In this document: positions 54,536 to 63,966 of the stretch, in pieces
Position numbering within the stretch: position 1 is the stretch's first letter
How the letters are laid out: each line of letters starts with the position of its first letter
NCBI RefSeq assembly: GCF_901472535.1
Contig: NZ_LR590470.1
Span: 1,116,001 to 1,180,000 of the forward strand
DNA length: 64,000 nucleotides
From: Sphingobacterium daejeonense
Lineage (GTDB): Bacteria > Bacteroidota > Bacteroidia > Sphingobacteriales > Sphingobacteriaceae
Direction of reading: 5' to 3'
Translations under genes and position numbers: made by a program
The notes under the pieces: model-generated
The model's input: the letters and a program-made list of their open reading frames with translations, nothing else
The model's database searches: none
Told to the model about the DNA's origin: nothing

Positions 54536-56422
54536 ATGAATTTAAAAAACTTGTTCTCGGTTCTGTTAGTGTTGTTGGTAATTCTTTCGTGTAAGCAAGA
54601 ACAGAATAGTCAGGAGACTATACCTATTGAGGATTTCTTTGTTAAACCTGAACGGACTTCTTTTCGGTTGTCTCCTGATGGAAGCAAAGTTGCCTATTTA
54701 GGAATTCATGATCACTGCAAAAACATCTTTATTTTAGACCTCAAACAACCCGATTCATCAAAACAACTTACCTATCAGGTGAATTTGAATGTGCAAAATT
54801 TCTTCTGGTTGAATGACAAAAAAATTATCTTCTCAAATACCCAATCTGCATCCGATAGTTTAAGGATGTTCCAGATTGATGTAGAAACAGAAAATAGAAA
54901 ACCATTGTTCGCGCCTGAAAAATCAAGGCTGAGATGGGTGTATCCTATTGTAGAAAAGAATGGAAGCCTTTTGGTGGGAATGAACAAAAGAGATTCATCC
55001 TTGTTTGATTTATATCGGGTGTTCTTGGATGGAAGAAAACCTGAAATGATACACCAAAACCCGGGAAATGTAATGAATTGGGTAGGAGCACCAGATGGTG
55101 TAGTCAGAATTGCACTCACAAGTGACAGTGTCCAGGAATCCCTTCTTTACAGGAAAAATGATGGACTCCCGTTTAAAGAAGTTATGAAAAATGATTTTGA
55201 AACCATCTTCGTGCCATTGGGATTTGTCAAAAACTCAGACAAAAATGTGTATGCTTTGTCAAATCAAAACAGAGATAAAATGGCGCTCGTCGAATTTGAC
55301 GCTGAAAATGGAAAAGAAATCAGAAGCATCTATGAAAATAAAATGGGGGATTTAGGTGTAGAAGGATATTCAGCAGATCTACAAGAAATGCTGTACACCA
55401 CCTCTTTTATCGATAAATATCAAAAGAAAATTTTCAATGCCTCATATGAGCAGGTTTATCAAAAACTCAAAAAGAAATTTGCTGATTCAGAAATTGGTTT
55501 CTTAGATAGCGATACCAGTTTAAACGGCTTTGTCGTTCGCATTTACAGTGATATACATCCTGGTGAAACATATTATTACAATAAATCCGAAGACAAACTA
55601 GAATTGCTGAATGAGGAAAATCCTAAACTGAAAAATTTGGAATTTAACCAAATGGAAGAGGTGAATTTTCTTTCTAGAGACAATAAAGACATTCACGCTT
55701 ACATCACCTATCCTAAAGGAAAGCGAAAAAACAGTCCTGTAGTAGTTTTGGTTCATGATGGTCCAAATAGGCGTGCAGAATGGGGCTTTGATCCTGAAGT
55801 ACAATTCTTGGCAAACAGAGGATATACTGTCTTTCAAGTTAATTATAGAGGGTCAATTGGGTATGGTAAAGAATTTTGGACAGCGGGGTTCAAGGAATGG
55901 GGTGGAAAGATACAATCTGATATCACGGATGGTGTTGCTTGGTTGATCCATCAAGGAATCGCCGACAAAGATAAAATCGCTATTATGGGAACCGGGTTTG
56001 GAGGTTATTCCGCTTTATATGCCGCAGCTTTCGACCCATCATTGTACAAATGTGCTATCTCATCATCAGGATATAGCAACCTGTTTACCTATTTCAGAGA
56101 AATTCCGCCACACCTCAAACATTATGTGCAACTTTTCTATAGAATAATTGGTAATCCAGAAAAAGAACCCGAGCTTTTTCAAGCAATTTCTCCTATATTC
56201 CATGCAGATAAAGTTCGAATCCCTGTTTTATTCTTCCAAGGGGGCAAGGATAAATACAGCTCTGTAACTGATGCAAACCAGTTTGTAGGAAAACTGAAAA
56301 GCAACGAGATTCCAGTGCGGTATATTTTCAAGAAAGAGGAAGGAAAGAGATTCAGAAATGAAGAAAATGTAGTCGAATATTATCAGGAAATCGATAAGTT
56401 CTTGGCGCAATACCTGAAATAA
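54536..56422 (+). CDS. S9 prolyl oligopeptidase-like lipoprotein, catalytic Ser and His missing
   Basis: 628 residues. The lipobox VILSC gives Cys19, followed by a β-propeller (about 30-370) and an α/β-hydrolase domain (about 375-628). The hydrolase domain aligns well with family members (EVQFLANRGY, NYRGSIGYGKEFW, DITDGVAWLI). The nucleophile motif reads GTGFGGY instead of GGSYGGY, so Ser is Gly487. The usual EGHGF reads EGKRF, so the catalytic His is Lys604. The Asp is kept (GGKDKY, Asp572). It is probably a non-catalytic binding protein. The reading frame is intact. Confidence 0.85.
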   Translation: MNLKNLFSVLLVLLVILSCKQEQNSQETIPIEDFFVKPERTSFRLSPDGSKVAYLGIHDHCKNIFILDLKQPDSSKQLTYQVNLNVQNFFWLNDKKIIFSNTQSASDSLRMFQIDVETENRKPLFAPEKSRLRWVYPIVEKNGSLLVGMNKRDSSLFDLYRVFLDGRKPEMIHQNPGNVMNWVGAPDGVVRIALTSDSVQESLLYRKNDGLPFKEVMKNDFETIFVPLGFVKNSDKNVYALSNQNRDKMALVEFDAENGKEIRSIYENKMGDLGVEGYSADLQEMLYTTSFIDKYQKKIFNASYEQVYQKLKKKFADSEIGFLDSDTSLNGFVVRIYSDIHPGETYYYNKSEDKLELLNEENPKLKNLEFNQMEEVNFLSRDNKDIHAYITYPKGKRKNSPVVVLVHDGPNRRAEWGFDPEVQFLANRGYTVFQVNYRGSIGYGKEFWTAGFKEWGGKIQSDITDGVAWLIHQGIADKDKIAIMGTGFGGYSALYAAAFDPSLYKCAISSSGYSNLFTYFREIPPHLKHYVQLFYRIIGNPEKEPELFQAISPIFHADKVRIPVLFFQGGKDKYSSVTDANQFVGKLKSNEIPVRYIFKKEEGKRFRNEENVVEYYQEIDKFLAQYLK

Positions 56423-56426
56423 TAGA

Positions 56427-58091
56427 ATGGTTAAAAAAGCAAGCAAATACAGGAAAAACATAGGCCTATTGGTGGCCTTTTTGGCTTTTTTGACAGTTTT
56501 ATACATCATCTCTGTCTTCCTGGCAAGGACCATGATGTCAAACTTCGTGGAGTCTGAATTCTATAATAGAAAAGTTGACGTCTTTGACGCAACATTAAAA
56601 CCTTTCAATAGTTTTTTCAATAATGATATCGCCGAAGTTTCCAATTATCAAGGATATTTAGATTCTGTACATGCAGTAAGCTATTCGGAAAAAATCCTCC
56701 GAAAAAACCCTTTTGTGGATGAGGTGGTGTTTTATGACGTCTTGTTTACCAATCAAAATCCAGCCGTTCGTGGGGTAAGGTTTCAAAATTTGCTGATCTA
56801 TCCTCGATCTATTTTCTCTTTTAAGCTAAATGAAGAAAATAAATTGGTGCGCGAAAGCGTGTCTGCCATTGACAACAGGCCAACCTCGGATGATTTCAAT
56901 AATATGGCCATTAAAATGGTGAACTTCCTTGATGTATTGGACGATTCAACATCATTGAGCGAAAATGATATTTATAGAATTTTCTATAATACGGTCCCTG
57001 GAAAGATTACGTACCTGAATATCCCGAGAGTAAATACCCTAAGGGCATATAAATCCCTGATGGATGATACCGCTTCTATGGCAGCCCCTGTAGCGTTTGA
57101 CCAGGATTTGTTCGTATATAAAGTGAACCCGCAGAAAATAAAAATCGTTAACAATCAGCAAAGACTCTATGAAAACATAAGAATTAAAGCGATAGCGGAT
57201 CCTAATGTAATGGAAGAAAAAGCATTTTTATCAACAGATATGCCCCTGCCAGGTGCATTGTCTGAATATAAATTGCAGTTTGATTCCTCCGAACAATTCC
57301 TTAGAGGTGAAATTAATAGAAGATTTTTTCCAGTTGTGTTGGGAGTATCATTATTATATTTAATTTTATTATTGATAATTTATTTGATTTATAGGAATAT
57401 TTCAATCAATAGTAGGCTGTTTCAATTGCAATATGATTTTATCAATAACCTTACTCATGAGTTCAAAACTCCGGTCAGTGTGATAAAAATCGCAGGAAAT
57501 AATATCAGAAGTGCAGAAAATCTGAGCGATCAAGAAAGAACAATGTATGGTAAGATACTAGATCAAGAAGCAGATAAGTTAAATAATTTAATGAATAAGT
57601 TGCTGTCTTTCACGCAAATAGAAAATAAATCATTAAAATTTAAAGGAGAATACATTGATTTGAACAGTTTTTGCGAGGAGATATTTGAAGGTACACGAAT
57701 TAAGTATCCGGATTTAGAGCTGACCTATGACATCGATGTCAATAGCAAAATGCATACAGATCCAGTTTTATTGAATTCCGTGTTTCAGAATTTAATAGAT
57801 AATGCTTATAAATATTCAGAAGTTTCGAGAAAATTTATTGATATTAGTGTACAACAATCGAAAAAACACTTCATCATGAAGTTTAGTGATAAAGGGATTG
57901 GAATTAACAAAAACGAACTTAAAAATATTTTTAAGAAGTTTTACAGAGTAAAGAATCAATTTAATCAAGGCGGAAGCGTAGGGCTTGGATTAGCGTTTTG
58001 TAAAGAGATTACTGAATTTATGGGGGGAGAAATTAAAGTAAACAGTGTCGAAGGCGAAGGCACCACTTTTACGCTAGTTTTTCCTAAATAA
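56427..58091 (+). CDS. Membrane sensor histidine kinase
   Basis: 554 residues. Membrane helices at about 12-34 and 303-325 bracket a periplasmic domain of about 270 residues with no recognised family. The H-box NNLTHEFKTPVSVIK has His344; N-box NLIDNAYKYSE, G1 FSDKGIGI, F FKKFYRV and G2 GGSVGLGLAFCKEI follow. No clear HAMP. It is 4 bases after the S9-like gene and 13 bases before its response regulator. Signal unknown; the dead S9-like lipoprotein could be an accessory, by position only. Confidence 0.92.
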   Translation: MVKKASKYRKNIGLLVAFLAFLTVLYIISVFLARTMMSNFVESEFYNRKVDVFDATLKPFNSFFNNDIAEVSNYQGYLDSVHAVSYSEKILRKNPFVDEVVFYDVLFTNQNPAVRGVRFQNLLIYPRSIFSFKLNEENKLVRESVSAIDNRPTSDDFNNMAIKMVNFLDVLDDSTSLSENDIYRIFYNTVPGKITYLNIPRVNTLRAYKSLMDDTASMAAPVAFDQDLFVYKVNPQKIKIVNNQQRLYENIRIKAIADPNVMEEKAFLSTDMPLPGALSEYKLQFDSSEQFLRGEINRRFFPVVLGVSLLYLILLLIIYLIYRNISINSRLFQLQYDFINNLTHEFKTPVSVIKIAGNNIRSAENLSDQERTMYGKILDQEADKLNNLMNKLLSFTQIENKSLKFKGEYIDLNSFCEEIFEGTRIKYPDLELTYDIDVNSKMHTDPVLLNSVFQNLIDNAYKYSEVSRKFIDISVQQSKKHFIMKFSDKGIGINKNELKNIFKKFYRVKNQFNQGGSVGLGLAFCKEITEFMGGEIKVNSVEGEGTTFTLVFPK

Positions 58092-58104
58092 TGTATAGAA
58101 TACT

Positions 58105-58812
58105 ATGAACAAAGATATAACTATTGCCGTTGTAGAAGATGATGACAACCTAAGGTTTTTGGTCAGCCATCGTCTCCAAACTGAAAATTTTCAAGTAATT
58201 CAATGCAGTGATGGTTTAGAAGCCGAAAAAATCATTCTGGACCAAAAACCAGATATTGTACTTCTTGATTGGATGTTGCCAGGAAAAGAAGGAATAGATG
58301 TATGTGAGTCAGTGAGAAAAGCAGGATTTGAAAATATCATCATTATGATGACTGCAAAATCCCAAGATATCGATAAAATTGACGCATATAGCTATGGAGT
58401 AACAGATTATATCACTAAACCTTTCAATATGGATGTTTTAGTCGCTATGATCGAAAATAAAGTAAGGTTTTTCGTGCCTAAAACACAAAATGAAGTCTAT
58501 CATTTTGGCGATACTGAACACCATCCCAATGTACATTCCTTGGTAAGGGACGGTAAAAAAATCGAACTTACTATACTCGAGAACAGGATACTCCTACATT
58601 TCTTGCAAAATAAAGGTAGAGATATCACGCGTGAAGAATTGATGGAAGTAGTATGGGGATACAGCTCCAATGTAAATACCAGAACATTGGACATGCACGT
58701 CGTGCGTTTAAGAAAGAAAATTGAAACAAATCCAGACAAACCACATTACCTCCAAACGGTCCGTGGACTGGGATACAGATTCATAAATGAAGAAAATGAG
58801 GATGTAAGTTAG
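58105..58812 (+). CDS. OmpR/PhoB-family response regulator
   Basis: 235 residues. The receiver domain has the acidic cluster EDDDN and the phosphoacceptor Asp55 in LLDWMLPG; Lys in YITKPF completes the site. The winged-helix C-terminus shows LEN(R)ILLHFL and VNTRTLDMHVVRLRKKIE. It pairs with the histidine kinase encoded upstream. Targets unknown. Confidence 0.94.
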   Translation: MNKDITIAVVEDDDNLRFLVSHRLQTENFQVIQCSDGLEAEKIILDQKPDIVLLDWMLPGKEGIDVCESVRKAGFENIIIMMTAKSQDIDKIDAYSYGVTDYITKPFNMDVLVAMIENKVRFFVPKTQNEVYHFGDTEHHPNVHSLVRDGKKIELTILENRILLHFLQNKGRDITREELMEVVWGYSSNVNTRTLDMHVVRLRKKIETNPDKPHYLQTVRGLGYRFINEENEDVS

Positions 58813-58855
58813 AAATTTGGTTTATTGAATTAAATTATATAACTTCGTCAGAAGA

Positions 58856-58906
58856 GCAAGACCATGTTGTCCTATTAGTGGATAGTGTGGTCTTGTCTTT
58901 TTTTTT
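58856..58906 (+). terminator. Terminator after the response regulator gene
   Basis: CAAGACCA (58857-58864) pairs with TGGTCTTG (58888-58895), followed by a T run. It separates the two-component genes from greA. Confidence 0.82.
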
Positions 58907-58956
58907 GTTAATTAATTAAATTAGAAAACTATAAAAGAGGGTAAAAGGTTAAGATT

Positions 58957-59430
58957 ATGGCAGAAGTAACTTATTACACAGAAGAAGGTTTAACAAAGCT
59001 AAAAGAAGAGCTACAATACCTAAAAACAGAAGGACGTGCGAACATTGCTAAAGCAATTGCAGAGGCAAGAGATAAAGGTGATCTTTCTGAAAATGCTGAA
59101 TATGATGCAGCAAAAGAAGCTCAAGGTCTTCATGAAGCTAAAATCGCAAAATTAGAAGAGGTTTTGGCAACAGCTAGAATAATCGATGAGTCAAACTTGG
59201 ATACATCTAAAGTGTTGGCATTATCGTATGTGAAAATCAAGAACAAAAAGAATGGCGCAGTAATGTCTTATCAGTTGGTATCGGAAACGGAAGCTGATTT
59301 GAAGGCAGGAAAGATATCCGTAAAATCACCGATTGCCCAGGGTCTTCTGGGATTGCAGGTAGGAGATGTCGCGACCGTAGAAGTGCCTGCAGGACAATTA
59401 GAGCTAGAAGTTTTAGAAATCTCAAGATAA
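58957..59430 (+). CDS. greA: Transcription elongation factor GreA
   Basis: 157 residues, normal length. The N-terminal coiled coil with DKGDLSENAEYDAAKEAQG carries the acidic tip residues that stimulate RNA cleavage in backtracked polymerase; the FKBP-like C-terminal domain ends ELEVLEISR. Start is the ATG giving MAEVTYYTEEGL. Confidence 0.95.
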   Translation: MAEVTYYTEEGLTKLKEELQYLKTEGRANIAKAIAEARDKGDLSENAEYDAAKEAQGLHEAKIAKLEEVLATARIIDESNLDTSKVLALSYVKIKNKKNGAVMSYQLVSETEADLKAGKISVKSPIAQGLLGLQVGDVATVEVPAGQLELEVLEISR

Positions 59431-59438
59431 CAATATAA

Positions 59439-59469
59439 AGGTTATGTGCGGTATGCCATAACCGCACTT
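59439..59469 (+). other. Two mutually exclusive hairpins downstream of greA
   Basis: GGTTATG can pair with CATAACC, while GTGCGGT can pair with ACCGCAC. The arms interleave, so both cannot form fully together unless as a pseudoknot-like fold. A regular terminator follows at 59484. Confidence 0.45.
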
Positions 59470-59483
59470 ATCTTAAGAAATAC

Positions 59484-59507
59484 AGCCCTCAAAAAGGGGC
59501 TTTTTTG
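59484..59507 (+). terminator. Terminator downstream of greA
   Basis: AGCCC (59484-59488) pairs with GGGCT (59497-59501), with further weak pairs, followed by TTTTTT. Confidence 0.75.
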
Positions 59508-59623
59508 TTAAATAATAATTAACTTTCGTTGGCTTAATGTAATAAAAATCGTTGTAAACCGCTTTTTTGAGTCAGCCAACCCGAATGCTATCCATTTTCC
59601 TGTTCATATCTGCGCAAATTTAT

Positions 59624-59631
59624 TATCTTTG
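59624..59631 (+). promoter_or_regulatory. Promoter element of the HIT-to-rsmE operon
   Basis: TATCTTTG matches TAnnTTTG, 26 bases before the HIT gene ATG. It is identical to the serS element. Confidence 0.55.
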
Positions 59632-59657
59632 TTACTCACGAAATTGAACTATAGTTT

Positions 59658-60071
59658 ATGTCAACCATATTCTCTAAAATTGTCGCGGGAGAGATACCTG
59701 CTTATAAAGTTGCCGAAAGCAATGATTATTTAGCTTTTTTAGATGTAAATCCACTAACTGAAGGTCACGTCCTGGTAATTCCAAAGAAAGAAACCGACTA
59801 TATATTTGATATCAATGATGATGAATATATGGGAATGTGGGTGTTCGCTAAAATAGTAGCGCAAGGCATCAAACAAGCATTTCCATGTAAGAAAGTAGGG
59901 GTTGCTGTGGTAGGACTGGAAGTAGCCCACGCACATATTCATTTGATTCCTCTCAACCATGTCAATGACATGAACTTTGAGAAACCAAAACTGACACTTT
60001 CTGAGGAAACAATGACAACAATCGCGGATACAATCCGTGATGCTATTTCAACAATAACAAACCCAGCTTAA
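59658..60071 (+). CDS. HIT family nucleotide-binding protein
   Basis: 137 residues. The histidine triad HAHIHLIP is present near residue 94-101, with IFSKIVAGEIPAYKVAE at the start, typical of the HINT/HIT branch. These proteins hydrolyse nucleoside phosphoramidates or related adenylated substrates. First gene of an apparent six-gene operon. Confidence 0.93.
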   Translation: MSTIFSKIVAGEIPAYKVAESNDYLAFLDVNPLTEGHVLVIPKKETDYIFDINDDEYMGMWVFAKIVAQGIKQAFPCKKVGVAVVGLEVAHAHIHLIPLNHVNDMNFEKPKLTLSEETMTTIADTIRDAISTITNPA

Positions 60072-60099
60072 TTCGAATAAGCGGGAAATATAAATTACT

Positions 60100-60756
60100 A
60101 TGCAAGAATACTTGTTGTCTTTTCAACAATTGCTAGATGCTGAATATCTCTTAAGTCACGGTGGATTTTACATCGTATGCCTAATTGTTTTTGCCGAAAC
60201 CGGCCTCTTCTTCGGATTTTTCCTCCCGGGTGATTACTTATTATTTTTAGCAGGACTCTTCTGTGCCCTTAACAAAATCGATGTGGACATTGTTACATTG
60301 TATTTCGGTATTCTTGGCGCAGGAATAGCAGGCAATTTTGCCGGATACTGGTTCGGGAATCGAACCGGCCCAATGCTGTTTAAACGGAAGGATTCCATAC
60401 TTTTCAAAAGAAAATATGTAATCATGGCCGAAGAGTTTTTCCAGAAATATGGAGGAACAGCATTAATAATTGGACGATTTGTACCCATAATTCGTACATT
60501 TGCACCCATATTCGCAGGTGTAGTACAGCTGAATTTCAAGAAGTTCGTCATGTATAACATCCTAGGTGCATTATTGTGGGTGTCTTTATTGACACTGACT
60601 GGGTATTATTTAGGAGTCAAATTCCCATGGATAATCGATTATGTAGAATATATAATCGTGGGATTGATAGTCATTGCATTCCTACCGATAGCAATTGCAC
60701 TGCTTAAAAAGTGGTTGAAAAATAGAAAAACGAAAAACGAAATAAACAAACAGTAA
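60100..60756 (+). CDS. DedA/VTT family membrane protein
   Basis: 218 residues with several membrane helices. [36 protein letters not shown] and [15 protein letters not shown] are DedA family landmarks. Members flip or scramble undecaprenyl phosphate or phospholipids. It lies 28 bases after the HIT gene and 7 before the first pyrophosphatase. Confidence 0.9.
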   Translation: MQEYLLSFQQLLDAEYLLSHGGFYIVCLIVFAETGLFFGFFLPGDYLLFLAGLFCALNKIDVDIVTLYFGILGAGIAGNFAGYWFGNRTGPMLFKRKDSILFKRKYVIMAEEFFQKYGGTALIIGRFVPIIRTFAPIFAGVVQLNFKKFVMYNILGALLWVSLLTLTGYYLGVKFPWIIDYVEYIIVGLIVIAFLPIAIALLKKWLKNRKTKNEINKQ

Positions 60757-60763
60757 TTATTTA

Positions 60764-61305
60764 ATGAGTACACAACATCCTTGGCATCAAGTGTCTCCTG
60801 GTGAGGACTTGCCTAACTCCGTAAATGCCATTATCGAAATTCCTAAGGGTTCTAAAGCAAAATACGAAATCGACAAAGACAGTGGACTAATCAAATTAGA
60901 CCGTGTATTGTTCTCATCTGTAATGTATCCAGCTAACTATGGATTCATTCCTCAAACTTATTGCGACGATAAAGATCCTTTGGATATCTTAGTTTTATGC
61001 TCAGTTGATGTTTACCCAATGTGTATGATCGAAGCCAAAGTGGTAGGTGTCATGCATATGATCGATAATGGGAACAAGACGACAAAATTATTGCAGTGGC
61101 GAAGAATGATATGTCTGTGAATTATATCAACGACCTATCTGAACTTCCTCCTCACACTATGAAAGAAATTGTTCGTTTCTTCCAAGATTATAAAGCTCTT
61201 GAAGGTAAGAATGTGACTATCGAAAACCTTTATGGTCGCGCTTATGCTCAGAACATCATCATGGAAAGTATCGAACTTTACGATAAAGAAATAAGGAACA
61301 AATAA
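60764..61305 (+). CDS. ppa: Inorganic pyrophosphatase, cytoplasmic copy, one frameshift
   Basis: 180 residues after repair. It starts [18 protein letters not shown] and carries the family I signature [13 protein letters not shown] with its metal-binding Asp residues, plus [17 protein letters not shown]. One G is missing near 61071 in a GGGG run; repair replaces the stop with [19 protein letters not shown], matching the paralogue next door. It hydrolyses pyrophosphate to phosphate. The gene is usually essential, so the break is very probably a sequence error. Confidence 0.9.
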
Positions 61306-61313
61306 ACCTTATC

Positions 61314-61931
61314 ATGAACCGCTCATTTTTTCTTTCTCTAGCCTTGCTGTTTTCTAGCCTTATTGGACTAGCTCAAGATAAACACCCTTGGCATCAAGTG
61401 TCACCAGGTAAGGATATTCCGGAAACTGTTACAGCAGTGATAGAGATTCCAAAAGGAACTAGAGGAAAATATGAGGTAGATAAGACAACGGGATTGATCA
61501 AATTAGATCGGGTGATCCAAACATCAATGGTTTATCCAGCTAATTATGGATTTATTCCTCAAAGTTATTGTGGCGATAAAGATCCACTGGATATTCTTGT
61601 GATATGTTCAGTGGATCTTGAGCCTTTATCCCTTGTGGATGCTAAAGTAATAGGAGTTATGAGCATGACCGATTCTGGTGAGCAAGATGACAAGATAATT
61701 GCTGTGGCTAAGAATGATATGGAGTATAACCATATCCATGATATCTCCGAATTACCACCTCATACCATGAAGGAAATCGTGCATTTTTTTCAAGAATATA
61801 AAGGTCTTGAAGAAAAAAAAGTTATTATTAACAAAATTAGTGGAAGAGCTATCGCTCAAAATGTTATATTAGAGAGTTTAGAATTATACAAGAAAGAATT
61901 CGCTAATAAAAACCTAAATCATGGCAATTGA
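61314..61931 (+). CDS. Inorganic pyrophosphatase paralogue with signal peptide
   Basis: 205 residues, intact. The catalytic domain is clearly homologous to the upstream copy ([48 protein letters not shown]). It is preceded by a typical signal peptide, [21 protein letters not shown], absent from the first copy. It would act in the periplasm or outside the cell, where pyrophosphate could come from nucleotide breakdown. It lies 8 bases after copy 1 and overlaps the next gene by 11 bases. Confidence 0.9.
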   Translation: MNRSFFLSLALLFSSLIGLAQDKHPWHQVSPGKDIPETVTAVIEIPKGTRGKYEVDKTTGLIKLDRVIQTSMVYPANYGFIPQSYCGDKDPLDILVICSVDLEPLSLVDAKVIGVMSMTDSGEQDDKIIAVAKNDMEYNHIHDISELPPHTMKEIVHFFQEYKGLEEKKVIINKISGRAIAQNVILESLELYKKEFANKNLNHGN

Positions 61932-63234
61932 TATTTTTTGGACTATCTTTTTAGTGCTGGCAAATGGTTTTTTCGTTGCAGCTGAATTTGCTATTGTAAA
62001 AGTCCGTGCTTCTCAAATCGAACTACAAGCCAAATCGGGAAGCAAAGTAGCCAAAATCGCAAAAAGTATTACAGACCATCTCGATGGCTATCTCGCTGCA
62101 ACACAGTTGGGAATTACATTGGCATCCCTAGCCCTGGGTTGGGTAGGTGAGGCCGTAATGACGCAAATTGTACATCAAATCTTCGGATTATTCAACGTCG
62201 AACTTACCGGTAAATTAGCTACAAACCTAGGACATGTCCTAGCATTCAGTATCATTACCTTCTTACATATCGTATTTGGTGAATTGGCACCAAAGTCCAT
62301 CGCTATCCAAAAACCGGTAGCTACAACAATGAAAATAGCACTGCCACTGCAGTTTTTCTATTATATATTCAGACCGATTATTTGGTTGCTAAATGGTTTC
62401 GCAAACTTCCTGTTGAGATTGATAGGAATACAAGTAAGCGCGCATGAAGCAAGCCACTCATCCGAAGAACTCCAGTACTTGTTGGAAAAAGGAAAAGAAA
62501 GTGGTGCATTGAACAATGCTGAACACGAACTCATAAAAAATGTGTTCGATTTTAATGAAAGGATCGTAAAGAACATTATGGTCCCTCGGACCAAAATTGT
62601 TGCAGTAGATAAAGATGATACTGCAGAAGAATTTATTAATACCGTTACGGAAGAAGGGTACTCCCGTATTCCAATCTACGATGACAACATCGATCAGATT
62701 ATTGGTGTAGTACATACGAAAGATATCCTACCTCTTATCGTCAAGGGTAAACCTGTGATATTGAAAAATATCATGCGTAAACCATATTTTATCCCTGAAA
62801 CCAAGAAAATCAATGATTTGATGACTGAGTTTCAGCAAAAGAGAATACAGATTGCATTCGTACTCGATGAATTTGGTGGAACCGCAGGGATGGTTACTCT
62901 GGAAGATATTGTAGAAGAATTGGTGGGAGAAATCCAAGATGAATACGATGAAGAAACTCCAGTGGTAGAGCAAATTTCTGAATCAGAGTTTATGGTCGAT
63001 GCTGGTGCTTCGGTACATGATGCAAATGGATATCTTCCGTTAGAATTGCCTGAGAGTTCAGATTATGATACCGTTGCCGGTTTGGTTTCTCATTTATTTG
63101 AGAAAATTCCAGATGTGGGCGATAGTACTGAAGAGTTGGGATATAGATTTACCATTATCAAGAAAACTCAACAGAATATTGAATTTGTAAAATTAGACCT
63201 CATCGAAACACCAAACGATGATGATGATGAATAA
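61921..63234 (+). CDS. CNNM/CorC (hemolysin-type) transporter protein
   Basis: 437 residues. An N-terminal DUF21/CNNM membrane domain ([47 protein letters not shown]) is followed by paired CBS domains ([29 protein letters not shown]) and a C-terminal CorC/HlyC domain. Members transport Mg2+ or other divalent ions. PPases need Mg2+, and its start overlaps the second PPase gene; a functional link is only suggested. Confidence 0.92.
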   Translation: MAIDIFWTIFLVLANGFFVAAEFAIVKVRASQIELQAKSGSKVAKIAKSITDHLDGYLAATQLGITLASLALGWVGEAVMTQIVHQIFGLFNVELTGKLATNLGHVLAFSIITFLHIVFGELAPKSIAIQKPVATTMKIALPLQFFYYIFRPIIWLLNGFANFLLRLIGIQVSAHEASHSSEELQYLLEKGKESGALNNAEHELIKNVFDFNERIVKNIMVPRTKIVAVDKDDTAEEFINTVTEEGYSRIPIYDDNIDQIIGVVHTKDILPLIVKGKPVILKNIMRKPYFIPETKKINDLMTEFQQKRIQIAFVLDEFGGTAGMVTLEDIVEELVGEIQDEYDEETPVVEQISESEFMVDAGASVHDANGYLPLELPESSDYDTVAGLVSHLFEKIPDVGDSTEELGYRFTIIKKTQQNIEFVKLDLIETPNDDDDE

Positions 63235-63237
63235 ACT

Positions 63238-63966
63238 TTGATAAAGTGGCATTTATTTTACACAGCTGATTTAAATCCCGGACAATCTTCCTTTCAGCTT
63301 TCTGAAGAAGAAAGTAAACATGCAGTTCGTGTTCTGAGATTGAACGTCGGTGACAAGGTCCATTTGATTGATGGAATTGGCGGTTTCTACCAAGCTGAAA
63401 TCGCTGATGCTCATCCTAAAAGAACTCAGCTGAAAATCATTTCACATATTCCAGAATACCAAAAATCAAGATCTTACTTGCATATTGCTGTTGCACCAAC
63501 AAAAAATATCGACCGTATAGAATGGTTTCTTGAAAAAGCCACAGAAATTGGAATCCAAGAAATCACCCCAATTATCAGCGAACATTCAGAGCGTAAGGAG
63601 GTCAAAACCGAACGATTGAACAAAGTCATCATCTCAGCAATGAAACAGTCTCTAAAAGCTTATTTGCCGGTGTTGAATGAAGCTGTGACGTTGGATGCCT
63701 TCTTGAAAAGTATAGAAGCCGAGACTGACCTCAATAAAGCAATAGCTCACTGTGAAGAAGATCAAGACAAGAAATATCTAAATCAAATATTTGAAACCAA
63801 TAAAAGATACTTGATTTTAATAGGACCGGAAGGGGATTTCTCACCTTCGGAAATAGAAAAAGCCATTTCTGCAGGATTTATACCAGTTTCCTTGGGGGAA
63901 GCTAGACTGCGTACAGAAACGGCTGCTCTTTATGCGTGTACCGAAATTGCGCTCTTGAACCGTTAA
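63238..63966 (+). CDS. rsmE: 16S rRNA (uracil-1498-N3)-methyltransferase
   Basis: 242 residues. The SPOUT methyltransferase RsmE pattern is clear: HLFYTADL, EEESKHAVRVLRLNVGDKVHLIDG, PTKNIDRIEWFLEKATEIGIQEI, SEHSERKE, LIGPEGDFSPSEIE and SLGEARLRTETAAL. It methylates 16S rRNA U1498. The best start is the TTG at 63238, three bases after the CNNM stop; the usual ATG-His start is not present (AAGTGGCAT), so a base error at the start is possible. Last gene of the operon in the window. Confidence 0.92.
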   Translation: MIKWHLFYTADLNPGQSSFQLSEEESKHAVRVLRLNVGDKVHLIDGIGGFYQAEIADAHPKRTQLKIISHIPEYQKSRSYLHIAVAPTKNIDRIEWFLEKATEIGIQEITPIISEHSERKEVKTERLNKVIISAMKQSLKAYLPVLNEAVTLDAFLKSIEAETDLNKAIAHCEEDQDKKYLNQIFETNKRYLILIGPEGDFSPSEIEKAISAGFIPVSLGEARLRTETAALYACTEIALLNR

